This document shows positions 55,755 to 64,000 of a DNA stretch of 64,000 nucleotides, piece by piece (the first letter of the stretch is position 1; each line of letters begins with the position of its first letter). Source of the stretch: an uncultured Saprospiraceae bacterium (GTDB lineage: Bacteria > Bacteroidota > Bacteroidia > Chitinophagales > Saprospiraceae); the NCBI GenBank assembly GCA_937928045.1, contig CALFWO010000004.1:21450-85449 (forward strand). Direction: 5' to 3'. The notes under the pieces were generated by a model. It did no database searches, was not told the origin of the DNA, and saw only the letters and a list, made by a program, of their open reading frames with translations. Made by a program: the position numbers and the translations under genes.

Positions 55755-56564
55755 ATGAACATTTTAGAACAGATAGTACAACAGAAAACAAAGGAGGTTG
55801 AAAAAAGGAAACAACTTTATCCGTTGGAGTTGTTGACTCAAAGTATTTATTTCAATACCCCAGTAGTTTCTTTAAGTAAATATTTAAAGCGAACGGATCG
55901 ATTTGGAGTAATAGCAGAATTTAAAAGAAAATCGCCTTCGGCAGGAATTATTAATAACGAAGCAAGTGTAGAAAAAACATCGATTGGGTACATGCAATCC
56001 GGTGCATCTGCGCTGTCGATTCTAACGGACAAGGAATTTTTTGGTGGTCAATCTGCAGACTTGACCGAGGCGAGAAAATTTAACTTTTGTCCAATCCTAA
56101 GGAAGGATTTTATTGTGGATGAATATCAAGTTTTTGAAGCGCGGTCTATTGGAGCCGATGCTGTATTATTGATTGCGACTTGTTTGGAAAAACGACGTAT
56201 TTTAGAATTAGCAAAGCAGGCGAATTCATTGGGTCTTGAGGTTTTGCTTGAAGTTCATAATGAAGCGGAGTTAGATAAAGTAAATGATTTTGTACAAGTT
56301 GTAGGTGTCAACAATCGAGATTTAAAAACCTTTAAGACCGATATCCAGATGAGTCGAGATATCTTCGGCAAAATGCCAAAAGATTTTGTAAAAATATCGG
56401 AAAGCGGAATTAGTAACCCCAACGATTTGGCGGAGTTGAAACAAATAGGATTTGATGGGTTTCTAATTGGAGGATATTTTATGTCTCAATTTGATCCGGC
56501 GCAGGCTTGCAGATCTTTAATTAGAGATGCGTGGATTCAATTTAATGCATTAGTAAATATTTAA
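55755..56564 (+). CDS. trpC: Indole-3-glycerol-phosphate synthase
   Basis: From the ATG at 55755 (MNILEQIVQQKTKEVEKRK) the protein has 269 residues; an in-frame TTG at 55740 lies within trpD. The TIM barrel has the KRKSPSAG catalytic loop, ILRKDFIVDEYQVFEARSIGADAVLLI, VGVNNRDLKTF and ISESGISNPNDL. It catalyses ring closure to indole-3-glycerol phosphate. It is monofunctional, with trpF as a separate gene 3 bp downstream. Confidence 0.95.
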   Translation: MNILEQIVQQKTKEVEKRKQLYPLELLTQSIYFNTPVVSLSKYLKRTDRFGVIAEFKRKSPSAGIINNEASVEKTSIGYMQSGASALSILTDKEFFGGQSADLTEARKFNFCPILRKDFIVDEYQVFEARSIGADAVLLIATCLEKRRILELAKQANSLGLEVLLEVHNEAELDKVNDFVQVVGVNNRDLKTFKTDIQMSRDIFGKMPKDFVKISESGISNPNDLAELKQIGFDGFLIGGYFMSQFDPAQACRSLIRDAWIQFNALVNI

Positions 56565-56567
56565 AAT

Positions 56568-57218
56568 ATGATTGTAAAAGTATGTGGCATGTGCAATAGA
56601 GAAAACCTGGCTGAACTTGTTCAGCTGAATGTTGATTGGGTTGGGATGATTTTTTATGACGCTTCTTCACGAAATGTGGAGGCTGATAAAGCTGCAGCTG
56701 AAAATTTACGATTGCTTAAGATCTCGGATTTCGGAATTAAAAAGGTGGGGGTTTTTGTAAATGCAAGAAAAGAAGATATCCTACAAAAAGTAGAAAGTTA
56801 TCATTTGAATTTTGTGCAATTGCATGGCCAAGAATCCTCTGTTTTCTGTCAAGAATTGAAGGCTAAAGGGTTGTCTCTAATCAAAGCTTTTTCAATTGAT
56901 AGTAGTTTTGATTTTAATCAATTGGAGGAGTATGCCCCACATTGCGACTATTTTCTTTTTGATACGAAAGGAAAACTGCCCGGTGGAAATGGAATAACCT
57001 TTAATTGGGAAGTTCTTAAGAACTACAAATTGAATACTCCTTTTTTACTAAGTGGAGGAATAGGTCAAGATCAATTGGAGGACTTAAAATCATTTTCGCA
57101 TAGCCAATTGATGGGGATTGACTTGAATAGCAAATTTGAAACTTCACCTGGCATGAAGGACATCAAAAAATTAAAGTTTTTTATTTCCACATTTAGAGAT
57201 ACAATGACCTTGAATTAA
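56568..57218 (+). CDS. trpF: Phosphoribosylanthranilate isomerase
   Basis: The 216-residue enzyme isomerises phosphoribosylanthranilate by an Amadori reaction. The catalytic Cys is in IVKVCGMCNRENL at the N-terminus; LNFVQLHGQE and FDTKGKLPGGNGITFNWEVL, with the catalytic Asp, and PFLLSGGIG follow. It lies 3 bp after trpC and 10 bp before trpB. In pathway order the product goes to TrpC. Confidence 0.94.
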   Translation: MIVKVCGMCNRENLAELVQLNVDWVGMIFYDASSRNVEADKAAAENLRLLKISDFGIKKVGVFVNARKEDILQKVESYHLNFVQLHGQESSVFCQELKAKGLSLIKAFSIDSSFDFNQLEEYAPHCDYFLFDTKGKLPGGNGITFNWEVLKNYKLNTPFLLSGGIGQDQLEDLKSFSHSQLMGIDLNSKFETSPGMKDIKKLKFFISTFRDTMTLN

Positions 57219-57228
57219 TAAAAGAGAT

Positions 57229-58407
57229 ATGACATTTAATGTAAACGAAGAAGGGTTTTATGGTGCCTTTGGGGGAGCTTTTATCCCTGAAATGCTCTAT
57301 CCAAATATTGAAACTTTGCGAAGTAATTATCTGAATATCATTCAAAGTGATTCTTTTCAAACCGAATACCAATATTTACTAAAGCAATATGTTGGTCGAC
57401 CTACGCCATTGTATTTTGCTGAACGATTATCTAATGAGTTTAAAGCTAAAATTTATTTAAAGCGTGAAGATCTTTGCCATACTGGTGCACACAAAGTGAA
57501 TAATACCATTGGACAAATTTTGATTGCAAAGAAGTTGGGTAAGAAAAGAATAATTGCGGAGACTGGAGCAGGGCAACATGGTGTAGCAACGGCGACTGTT
57601 TGTGCGTTGATGGGATTGAATTGTATTGTTTACATGGGCTCAGTGGATATTGAACGTCAAGCTCCTAATGTTGCAAGAATGAAAATGCTTGGAGCTGAAG
57701 TAAGACCTGCGACCTCTGGAAGCCAAACTTTAAAGGATGCCACTAATGAAGCTATCCGAGATTGGATTGCAAATCCGGCAGATACACATTATATCATTGG
57801 CTCTGTTGTTGGACCACATCCTTACCCAGATATGGTTACTAGACTGCAAGCAATAATTTCCGAAGAGATAAGGTGGCAATTGAAAGAACAAACTGGAAAA
57901 GAAACACCGGATGCTGTCATCGCTTGTGTTGGCGGTGGTTCAAATGCAGCGGGTGCTTATTACCATTTTTTAGAGGAAGAAAAAACCAGACTCATTGCAG
58001 TGGAAGCTGCTGGTCATGGAATTGATTCCGGAGAATCAGCCGCCACTTCAGTGCTAGGATCTAAGGGAATAATTCATGGATCGAGAACATTATTAATGCA
58101 AGATGAAGATGGTCAGATCATTGAGCCGTATTCAATTTCTGCAGGTTTAGATTATCCTGGGATTGGACCTTTACATGCCCACTTGATTCGTTCGAAAAGA
58201 GCAGAGGCCATTTCTATCACAGATCAAGAAGCCATTGATGCCGCATTTCATTTAAGCAGAATTGAAGGGATAATTCCTGCGCTAGAAACGGCGCATGCTT
58301 TTGCAGCGCTGCACAAGATGAAATTTAATCAAGATGATTGTTTAGTGATTAATCTTTCTGGAAGAGGAGATAAGGACTTAGGAACGTATCAAAAATTTAT
58401 GAAATAG
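57229..58407 (+). CDS. trpB: Tryptophan synthase beta chain
   Basis: The 392-residue PLP enzyme condenses indole and serine to tryptophan. It has the PLP lysine in KREDLCHTGAHKVNNTIGQ, the catalytic Glu in ETGAGQHGVATA, and the phosphate-binding CVGGGSNAAG. N-terminal GAFGGAFIPEML is typical of the TrpB1 type that works with TrpA. trpA follows by 13 bp. Confidence 0.97.
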   Translation: MTFNVNEEGFYGAFGGAFIPEMLYPNIETLRSNYLNIIQSDSFQTEYQYLLKQYVGRPTPLYFAERLSNEFKAKIYLKREDLCHTGAHKVNNTIGQILIAKKLGKKRIIAETGAGQHGVATATVCALMGLNCIVYMGSVDIERQAPNVARMKMLGAEVRPATSGSQTLKDATNEAIRDWIANPADTHYIIGSVVGPHPYPDMVTRLQAIISEEIRWQLKEQTGKETPDAVIACVGGGSNAAGAYYHFLEEEKTRLIAVEAAGHGIDSGESAATSVLGSKGIIHGSRTLLMQDEDGQIIEPYSISAGLDYPGIGPLHAHLIRSKRAEAISITDQEAIDAAFHLSRIEGIIPALETAHAFAALHKMKFNQDDCLVINLSGRGDKDLGTYQKFMK

Positions 58408-58420
58408 ATAAATGTAATTT

Positions 58421-59206
58421 ATGTCTAGGTTGAAAAAACTGTTTGAACGAAAGTCGAAGGATATATTGAATATATATTTCACAGCTGGATTTCCAGAACT
58501 TAATGACACTGCCAGAATAATATTGGCGCTTGACAATGCTGGTGCTGATCTATTGGAAATTGGTATGCCTTATTCAGATCCTATGGCTGATGGTGAAACC
58601 ATACAACGATCCGGTTCAAAGGCTTTGAAGAATGGTATGAAGTTGAACATCTTGTTTGAACAATTGGAAAGTATTCGAACAAAAACCGAGATACCCATTG
58701 TATTAATGGGCTATTTTAATCAGGTCATGCAATTTGGAGAAGAGGCTTTTTTTGCGGCCTGCGCGAGAGTGGGTGTGGACGGATTGATATTACCTGATTT
58801 GCCACTAGAGGTTTTTGCTAGAGAGTATCAAGATTTATATACTAAGTATAATTTGGAAAGTACTTTTTTATTAAGTCCTCATAGCGATGAAAACAGAATT
58901 CGAAGAGTCGATGAACTAAGTACGGGGTTTGTGTACATGGTGGCAGATGCGAGCATTACGGGAGGTGCTAATGATATATCGGCGGAACAGATTGCTTATT
59001 TTAAACGGATAGAAAAATTGGAATTGACTACGCCTAGGTTAATTGGTTTTGGAATTTCTGATCATAAAGCATTCGTATCAGCTTGCCAGAATGCTAACGG
59101 TGCTATCATTGGTTCGGCGTTTATTCGACAATTAGAAAAAGATCCTAGTGATCAAGGTATAACCGAATTCATTTCTTCCATCCGAGGATCGAAGGTTGAG
59201 ATTTGA
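58421..59206 (+). CDS. trpA: Tryptophan synthase alpha chain
   Basis: The 261-residue TIM barrel cleaves indole-3-glycerol phosphate and channels indole to TrpB. The catalytic Glu lies in LLEIGMPYSDPMADGETIQRSG together with the catalytic Asp of DPMADG; LILPDLPLE and GFGISDHKAF are further family features. Length is normal. It is the last of the seven trp genes; the DAHP synthase gene follows after 40 bp. Confidence 0.95.
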   Translation: MSRLKKLFERKSKDILNIYFTAGFPELNDTARIILALDNAGADLLEIGMPYSDPMADGETIQRSGSKALKNGMKLNILFEQLESIRTKTEIPIVLMGYFNQVMQFGEEAFFAACARVGVDGLILPDLPLEVFAREYQDLYTKYNLESTFLLSPHSDENRIRRVDELSTGFVYMVADASITGGANDISAEQIAYFKRIEKLELTTPRLIGFGISDHKAFVSACQNANGAIIGSAFIRQLEKDPSDQGITEFISSIRGSKVEI

Positions 59207-59246
59207 ATAGAAGCATCATTAACTGAAGACAAAGAAAAATTAGAGT

Positions 59247-60257
59247 ATGATTATTCAATTAGAAAATAATATAAAGACTACGGATCTTGAACGACTTCGG
59301 AACAGCTTAGACGCTGTTCAGTACCAATGTACTGAGGTTAATACTCAATTTCAAAAGTATATTATTGGTGTTGGGAAAAAAGAGTTTGATATTAGAGCGA
59401 TCGGAACTTTGCCAGGGATTCAAGATATTCACCGAGTTTCAGATGCTTATAAGTTGGTGAGTAAAAAATGGAGGGTTGATGATTCTATTGTTGACCTTGG
59501 CAATGATGTAAAAATCGGAACCAACCATTTCCAAATAATGGCAGGCCCATGTTCTATTGAATCAGAGGCCCAAATCGAATCGACCCTGGCTCATTTACTT
59601 GAAAATAATATTAAGATTATGCGTGGCGGAGTTTACAAGCCAAGATCATCCCCATATTCATTTAGAGGGTTAGGTCAAGAAGGATTGGTTTTGTGGGCTA
59701 AAAAAGCTAAAGAAGTTGGTATCAAAATAATTACAGAAGTAATGATGACGGATCAAATTGACGCCATGCTGCCTTATGTTGATATATTTCAAGTCGGAGC
59801 AAGAAATTCTCAGAATTTTAACTTGCTTGATGCATTGGGTAAAGTAGATAAGCCAGTAATGCTCAAAAGAGGAATTTCGGGAACCATTAACGAATTATTA
59901 CAAGCTGCGGAGTATATCTTTTCAAATGGTAATGAGAAGATCATGTTATGTGAAAGGGGAATTCGTTCTTATGAAACAGCTTATAGAAATACTTTAGATA
60001 TCAACGCCATTCCAATTTTGAAAGAGAAGTCTCATCTTCCTGTTATTGTTGATCCATCTCATGGAATTGGTTTGAGAAAGCATGTTACCTCAGTAGCAAT
60101 GGCCGGAGTAATTGCTGGAGCAGATGCAGTAATCATGGAAGTCCATTCAAACCCAGCCAAAGCTTTTTCTGATGGACAACAAACATTAGATTATTCAGAG
60201 TCTAAAAGAGCTTTTAAAGGATTGATCGATTGTTATCAATTGCGGGAAAGATTGTAG
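59247..60257 (+). CDS. aroF: 3-deoxy-7-phosphoheptulonate synthase (DAHP synthase, type I-beta)
   Basis: The 336-residue protein catalyses the first step of the shikimate pathway, from PEP and erythrose-4-phosphate. A short N-terminal ferredoxin-like domain (about 1-70; IIGVGKKEFDIRAIGTLPGI) precedes a KDO8P/DAHP synthase barrel with IMAGPCSIESEAQI, GGVYKPRSSPYSFRGLG, MLKRGISGTINELL and PVIVDPSHGIGLRKHV. This resembles the Thermotoga-type enzyme, in which the small domain binds aromatic amino acids. Its place at the end of the trp operon puts supply of chorismate under the same attenuator. There is no fused chorismate mutase. Confidence 0.92.
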   Translation: MIIQLENNIKTTDLERLRNSLDAVQYQCTEVNTQFQKYIIGVGKKEFDIRAIGTLPGIQDIHRVSDAYKLVSKKWRVDDSIVDLGNDVKIGTNHFQIMAGPCSIESEAQIESTLAHLLENNIKIMRGGVYKPRSSPYSFRGLGQEGLVLWAKKAKEVGIKIITEVMMTDQIDAMLPYVDIFQVGARNSQNFNLLDALGKVDKPVMLKRGISGTINELLQAAEYIFSNGNEKIMLCERGIRSYETAYRNTLDINAIPILKEKSHLPVIVDPSHGIGLRKHVTSVAMAGVIAGADAVIMEVHSNPAKAFSDGQQTLDYSESKRAFKGLIDCYQLRERL

Positions 60258-60794
60258 AGAAAATAAATGGATACCGGGTCAAGTAAGTCAAGCTTGCCAA
60301 GTATCCATTCGATCGTGTTAAATTTTGGGTGTTTTAAGGGTACAACATCTGTAGAGTTATTATTCCTCAATTTTAGTTTTCATTGCATTATACTGAGTTC
60401 CACGTTTTGTAAGCGTCGAACTTCTACGTTTACCTTATTGTGATGTTCAACGAACAACGCAATAATCGAGACTTTTGTCTTTAGTTTATAGTAATAATTA
60501 CTGAGATGGCTATCTGACCTATTGAACAGACCTTTTTGTAGTTTTAGCAATATGCTCACTAATTAAGTTGAATGTTTATTCCTTGTTAAATTTATTAAAA
60601 TTGAAAATTGCAACTCTTTTTTATTTTCTAATGACTTATTGAATGAGCCTTCTTGGTTATTGAGTAGGCCAATTCATGATTGAATGAATTCTTTATAGCC
60701 GGAAGTATAAGTAAGGAGATGTAAGCTGTTTCTAGTATGCCGTTTTGTGCCTTTAAAATCCATACCTTTAATTCTATTATAAAGTTTTTGGAAG
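60258..60794. other. Intergenic region upstream of the propeller kinase
   Basis: This 537-bp AT-rich gap holds a hairpin after aroF (TGGATAC 60268-60274 with GTATCCA 60301-60307, inner CAAG/CTTG) that lacks a T run, and the spaced repeats at 60636-60690. A TTTG (60744-60747)/TACCTTTA (60763-60770) pair has a spacing of only 15 bp and is a weak promoter candidate. No coding frame of note is seen. Confidence 0.5.
60636..60690 (+). repeat. Three spaced imperfect repeats, candidate operator
   Basis: TTATTGAATGAGCC (60636-60649), TTATTGAGTAGGCC (60657-60670) and TGATTGAATGAATT (60677-60690) start 21 and 20 bp apart, about two helical turns. The first two agree at 11 of 14 bases. A fourth copy, CTATTGAACAGACC, lies at 60519-60532. 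LytTR-type regulators bind direct repeats with such spacing, so this could be a site for the adjacent system. Chance in AT-rich DNA is not excluded. Confidence 0.35.
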
Positions 60795-63737
60795 ATGCAT
60801 AGGCAATTATTTTTGAATGCTTTTTGGCTAATTACATTTTTTTTAACATACTCAATTCTTGGAATTGCGCAAGAACCATATTATTGGAATCTTACTGAGT
60901 CGGATGGTTTACCGAGCATGACTATTTATGATATTGTCCAAGACGATGCGGGTTATATTTGGATAGGAACATCTAATGGATTGTGTAAGTATGATGGTCA
61001 TGAAATTATTACTCTTCCAAAGAAAAGATTAAAAGATGGTGAAATTGTTAACCTTATTTTAGATGATGATAATAGAGTGTGGTTTAGCAATCTGTCTGGT
61101 CAATTGGGATGTATAGAAAACGACTCACTCAAGCTTTTTGACAATTTGATATCAGGAGCAGTATTTGACTTTGAAATAATAGGTAACTTTCTGTATGCGC
61201 ATATAAAAAAATCAAATATGCAAAATCAAATCGAATTTGTAAAGTTTGAAATTGATGTGAGTTGTAATTTAATCAATATCGAAAAAAGTAACGAATTAAT
61301 TTCTAAAGTTTCCAAAATATGTAAAGTTGAATCTAACTTGTTTTGGATTTCATTTAGGCAAGAGGGAAAGAAATTTCACATTGTAAATTTATCGCATAAT
61401 TCTAAAGGATTGAAATTCGATGAAACTAAACTTGATATATCTAATACCTATTCTGTATTAGGTGAATATGAGAATGGGCTTTATTTGGTGGACATGGAAG
61501 AAAATATATTATTTATTTTAGAAAATGATCAACTTTCGGAGATAGTTAATTTAGGAGAGAATTCAATAAATTCTTTTCGGAATATCGAAGGGAATTTATT
61601 TTTGTTGTTAGACAAAGGAATTTCAATCATAAAAAATAGAGGGATCTTCAACGGAGTACAGAGTATTCTAGAGAATTATAGTTGTAACTCTATTTTTTAC
61701 GATCAGGAAAAAAATTTTTGGATAAGTACAAGAGGAGATGGTTTAATAGTCATTCCTTCTCCATCTATAGTTAACTTGGATAGTCAAAATTCTATTCTAA
61801 GTGATGATAAAGTTTATTGTCTCTTAGATGATGGTGAAAAAATATTATTAGGTTTAAGGAATTCAATGATTTCAATTGTAGATACTCTAAATTACAGTGT
61901 TGAATCAAAGAAGTTGAAATTCTCAGGTAAAGTTACTTCAATGATGAAAGATAAACTTAATAATTACTGGTTTGCCATTGGTAATTTTTGTGCAGTTTAT
62001 AATGAGGAAGGAACGCTCAAAAAAAAAGGTAATTTATCTGTTAAAAACATCTACGAGGATAAATATGGCGAAGTTTGGATTTCAAGTACTCATGGCTGCT
62101 TTAAGTTAAAGATTGGAAGAAATTTGAATACTAAAGCTAATTTTAAAAATCCGGATTTAACCTACATTAGTAGAATAAGAACTTATGATTTTATAAATGG
62201 ATTAGATGATAAATTATGGATTGGAACCTCTCAAGGATTAAATTATTATGTTGATGATTCCTTGCATCAATTTCTGATTGATGATATCCCAAATAATTTT
62301 AGTGTTGCCGATTTAAGCCAGGCCAAAGATTCTGTAGTATGGGTAGCAACACTAGAGGATGGATTAATAGGAATAAAAAATGACAAGATAGTTTCTAGAT
62401 ATAATCATCAAAATGGATTAAGCAGTAATACTTGTAGAAAAGTGTTATGCGATAAGAATAAAATTTGGATTGTTACCGATAAGGGAATCAATGTAATAAA
62501 TAGAAATACAAAGGAAATTATGATCATAAATAATTCCGATGGTCTTCCAACTGATGGAATTGAAGACATCCTTATAAAAGACGACAAAGTTTGGCTCGCG
62601 ACAATGTCAGGATTAGTAACTTTTCCAAAAAATATTAATACCCATAATTCCATTCCTCCACCTGTTCATATAACATCTTTTAGAGTATGGGATAAGGATA
62701 CCTCTTTTACAAGTAAATTAGAACTTTCGCATGAACAAAATAACATTCAAGTTGACTTCGTTGGTTTGGGATATCGAGCTCGCGGTAATGTTACCTACAA
62801 ATATAAGCTTGCTGGGGTTGATAAAGACTGGGTAGTTACGACATCTAGATATGTCAGATATCCAAAATTGGAATCAGGGGATTACACTTTCGAAGTATTT
62901 GCCATCAACGAAGATGGTGTTGAAAGTAGTTTGCCAGCAAGTATCTCTTTTGAAATAGATATTGCTTGGTGGAACTCCTGGTGGTTTCGAGTTTCAACTT
63001 TTCTAATGATAGGCTTTATTGGAGGTTCTTTTCTCCGTTTTCGTTGGCGAGTTTTTCGTGAAAAGGAAAAATTTAAAGATAAAGTAAATGAGCTTAGACA
63101 GGCTGCTTTACAAACTCAAATGAATCCACATTTTATATTTAATTCTTTAAATGGTGTGCAAAAGTTTATAACGACGGGGGAGGAAGAAAAAGCAATTAAT
63201 TATCTTTCTAGTTTTGCCAATTTGGTTAGAATGATATTCGAACACTCCAAAAGAAAAACAATCTCGTTTGATGAGGAAATAGCATTTCTAGAATTGTATT
63301 TAAAATTGGAGGACCTTAGATTTTCAGATAAAGTAACTTCCGAAATTATTATTGATGAAGATGTTCATTCAGAAACTTATAGCATTCGAATTCCTCCATT
63401 GTTAATTCAACCGATTGTAGAAAATTGTTTTAAACATGGTCTTTTTCACAAAATTGGTAGAGGGAAAGTGACTATTCATTTTTTATTGGAAAGTGAATAT
63501 TTAATTTGTAAGATCAAAGATGATGGAATTGGACGTAAATCCGTAATGGCTTTGAATACATGGAAATCAAAAAAACATAAAAGTTCAGGCATTAATACTT
63601 CAAGAGAGCGTTTGGGAATTATTAATGGTGTAGGAATTTCAATGAAAGATAGTTTAATAATATCAGATTTATTAAATAGTAGAGGAGAGGCAATAGGAAC
63701 AGAAGTGATTATGAAAATTAATGGTATTGATAAATAA
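60795..63737 (+). CDS. Propeller-type sensor histidine kinase, LytS/YehU family
   Basis: The protein has 980 residues. A signal peptide (about 1-25) precedes a long periplasmic sensor of two-component-regulator propeller repeats (YDIVQDDAGYIWIGTSNGLCKYDG, NFWISTRGDGLIVI and DKLWIGTSQGLNYY), and a Y_Y_Y-like beta domain (about 620-720; VTYKYKLAGVDKDWV). One membrane helix follows (about 735-755), then a short coiled coil and the His_kinase domain with the phospho-acceptor His in TQMNPHFIFNSLNGVQKFI. The ATPase part has PIVENCFKHGL and KDDGIGRKS. It should phosphorylate a LytTR regulator, but the adjacent gene is cut short. The signal is unknown. Confidence 0.93.
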   Translation: MHRQLFLNAFWLITFFLTYSILGIAQEPYYWNLTESDGLPSMTIYDIVQDDAGYIWIGTSNGLCKYDGHEIITLPKKRLKDGEIVNLILDDDNRVWFSNLSGQLGCIENDSLKLFDNLISGAVFDFEIIGNFLYAHIKKSNMQNQIEFVKFEIDVSCNLINIEKSNELISKVSKICKVESNLFWISFRQEGKKFHIVNLSHNSKGLKFDETKLDISNTYSVLGEYENGLYLVDMEENILFILENDQLSEIVNLGENSINSFRNIEGNLFLLLDKGISIIKNRGIFNGVQSILENYSCNSIFYDQEKNFWISTRGDGLIVIPSPSIVNLDSQNSILSDDKVYCLLDDGEKILLGLRNSMISIVDTLNYSVESKKLKFSGKVTSMMKDKLNNYWFAIGNFCAVYNEEGTLKKKGNLSVKNIYEDKYGEVWISSTHGCFKLKIGRNLNTKANFKNPDLTYISRIRTYDFINGLDDKLWIGTSQGLNYYVDDSLHQFLIDDIPNNFSVADLSQAKDSVVWVATLEDGLIGIKNDKIVSRYNHQNGLSSNTCRKVLCDKNKIWIVTDKGINVINRNTKEIMIINNSDGLPTDGIEDILIKDDKVWLATMSGLVTFPKNINTHNSIPPPVHITSFRVWDKDTSFTSKLELSHEQNNIQVDFVGLGYRARGNVTYKYKLAGVDKDWVVTTSRYVRYPKLESGDYTFEVFAINEDGVESSLPASISFEIDIAWWNSWWFRVSTFLMIGFIGGSFLRFRWRVFREKEKFKDKVNELRQAALQTQMNPHFIFNSLNGVQKFITTGEEEKAINYLSSFANLVRMIFEHSKRKTISFDEEIAFLELYLKLEDLRFSDKVTSEIIIDEDVHSETYSIRIPPLLIQPIVENCFKHGLFHKIGRGKVTIHFLLESEYLICKIKDDGIGRKSVMALNTWKSKKHKSSGINTSRERLGIINGVGISMKDSLIISDLLNSRGEAIGTEVIMKINGIDK

Positions 63738-63738
63738 T

Positions 63739-63879
63739 ATGAAGGCAATAATAATTGAAGATGAAAAGAGTAGTATGGTCACATTAACTAATTTGTTGAG
63801 TGATTATTGTAAGGGAATTTCAATAGTTGGTAACGCATATTCTGTAAGTGAGGGTGTAAATTTAATGGTCTCAATATAG
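63739..63879 (+). pseudogene. Truncated LytTR-type response regulator (receiver start only)
   Basis: An ATG 1 bp after the kinase stop opens a frame reading MKAIIIEDEKSSMVTLTNLL, the usual start of a LytTR-family receiver domain with the acidic pair IEDE. It runs only 46 residues, to VGNAYSVSEGVNLMVSI, and then stops at 63877-63879. The phospho-acceptor Asp, the rest of the receiver and the whole DNA-binding domain are missing. The frame breaks where the sequence changes to a transposase-like region, so interruption by an insertion is the best explanation. Further 3' remains could lie beyond the window. Confidence 0.75.
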
Positions 63880-63889
63880 GTTTAAATCC

Positions 63890-63906
63890 TCGCTCTTTCA
63901 GAGCGA
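63890..63906 (+). repeat. Hairpin at the left end of the insertion
   Basis: TCGCTCT-TTC-AGAGCGA is a perfect 7-bp palindrome with a three-base loop. In IS200/IS605 elements such a subterminal hairpin is recognised as single-stranded DNA by the TnpA transposase. Confidence 0.6.
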
Positions 63907-63940
63907 TAAATTTCATTTCTATCTTTGTATAAAAAAAGCG

Positions 63941-64000
63941 ATGTCAAAAGTTAGGAAGGGTAGCCATACAACAAGTTGGTTGACAGTTCACTTGATATTT
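63941..64000 (+). CDS. IS200/IS605-family transposase TnpA (N-terminal fragment)
   Basis: The frame begins at the ATG at 63941 and is open to the window edge (20 residues). The stretch GSHTTSWLTVHLIF matches the N-terminus of TnpA-type HUH transposases, which usually read HxLxxHLVFVTKYR and go on to an HUH motif. The call is made from a short fragment and from the hairpin just upstream. TnpA acts on single-stranded DNA by a tyrosine-mediated peel-and-paste reaction. The catalytic residues lie outside the window. Confidence 0.65.
   Translation, partial: MSKVRKGSHTTSWLTVHLIF

Larger units (their letters stand above)
63881..64000 (+). mobile_element. Left end of an IS200/IS605-type insertion (partial)
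   Basis: The region following the truncated regulator has a perfect 7-bp hairpin, TCGCTCT (63890-63896) with AGAGCGA (63900-63906) around TTC, of the kind found at the left end of IS200/IS605 elements. A transposase-like frame starts 34 bp later. These elements have no inverted repeats and make no target duplication, so the exact left boundary, probably between 63866 and 63885, cannot be fixed. The element leaves the window at 64000. Confidence 0.65.

Noticed and set aside
1..64000. tRNA, rRNA, CRISPR array, prophage or large antiphage system
   Set aside because: I looked for tRNA-like ends, regular repeat-spacer patterns, phage structural genes and defence nucleases and found none; the only mobile DNA evident is at the right edge.

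Overview
The window comes from a low-GC member of the Bacteroidota, probably a Saprospira-like marine or sludge lineage. The evidence is: several secreted proteins with type IX secretion (T9SS) C-terminal signals of both type A and type B; a short primary sigma factor without region 1.1; promoters of the Bacteroidota form TTG/TTTG-N19-21-TAnnTTTG; START-like, GWxTD and DUF6794-type families; and an enlarged S16 protein. I see no tRNA, rRNA, CRISPR array or prophage. Most of the window is ordinary chromosomal housekeeping DNA.

Layout. 1-12.8 kb is almost all minus strand: a partial LVIVD/choice-of-anchor-B protein, an EI24-type membrane protein, a fused trehalose-phosphate synthase/phosphatase, an unrecognised 462-residue protein, ribosomal S16 with an extra helix-hairpin-helix tail, an OmpR/histidine-kinase pair, HemL, and a lipoprotein plus barrel-like protein pair. 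A candidate small structured RNA lies on the plus strand between S16 and the response regulator. 13.3-24.8 kb holds two T9SS cargo proteins flanking sucC, a START-like protein, rpoD, a long-form GAPDH, a CARDB-like secreted protein, an Lrp regulator and an S41 protease. 24.8-27.7 kb is a minus operon (threonylcarbamoyl-AMP synthase, GH36 glycosidase, flavin-binding PPOX protein). 27.9-34.7 kb is a tandem array of three long paralogous PKD/type-B-CTD surface proteins, followed by rplS. 35-44 kb holds peptidases, a metallophosphoesterase and small secreted or membrane proteins. 44.5-52.5 kb holds topA, a surE/membrane protein/lpxB operon, hemH and holA.

52.5-60.3 kb is the most informative region: a complete tryptophan operon, trpE-G-D-C-F-B-A plus a DAHP synthase. 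Ahead of it are a near-perfect promoter, a 20-codon leader peptide with three consecutive Trp codons, and a strong terminator, a classical ribosome-mediated attenuator. A segment covering the last leader codons can pair with the terminator loop and 3' arm, which gives a plausible antiterminator. The leader AUG lies about where transcription should begin, so the leader may be translated from a leaderless 5' end.

60.8-64 kb encodes a large propeller-type LytS-family sensor kinase. Its LytTR-type response regulator partner is cut off after 46 codons. What follows is a 7-bp hairpin and the start of an IS200/IS605-type transposase gene, so the two-component system appears to have been disrupted by an insertion. 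Imperfect repeats with 20-21-bp spacing upstream of the kinase are candidate operator sites.
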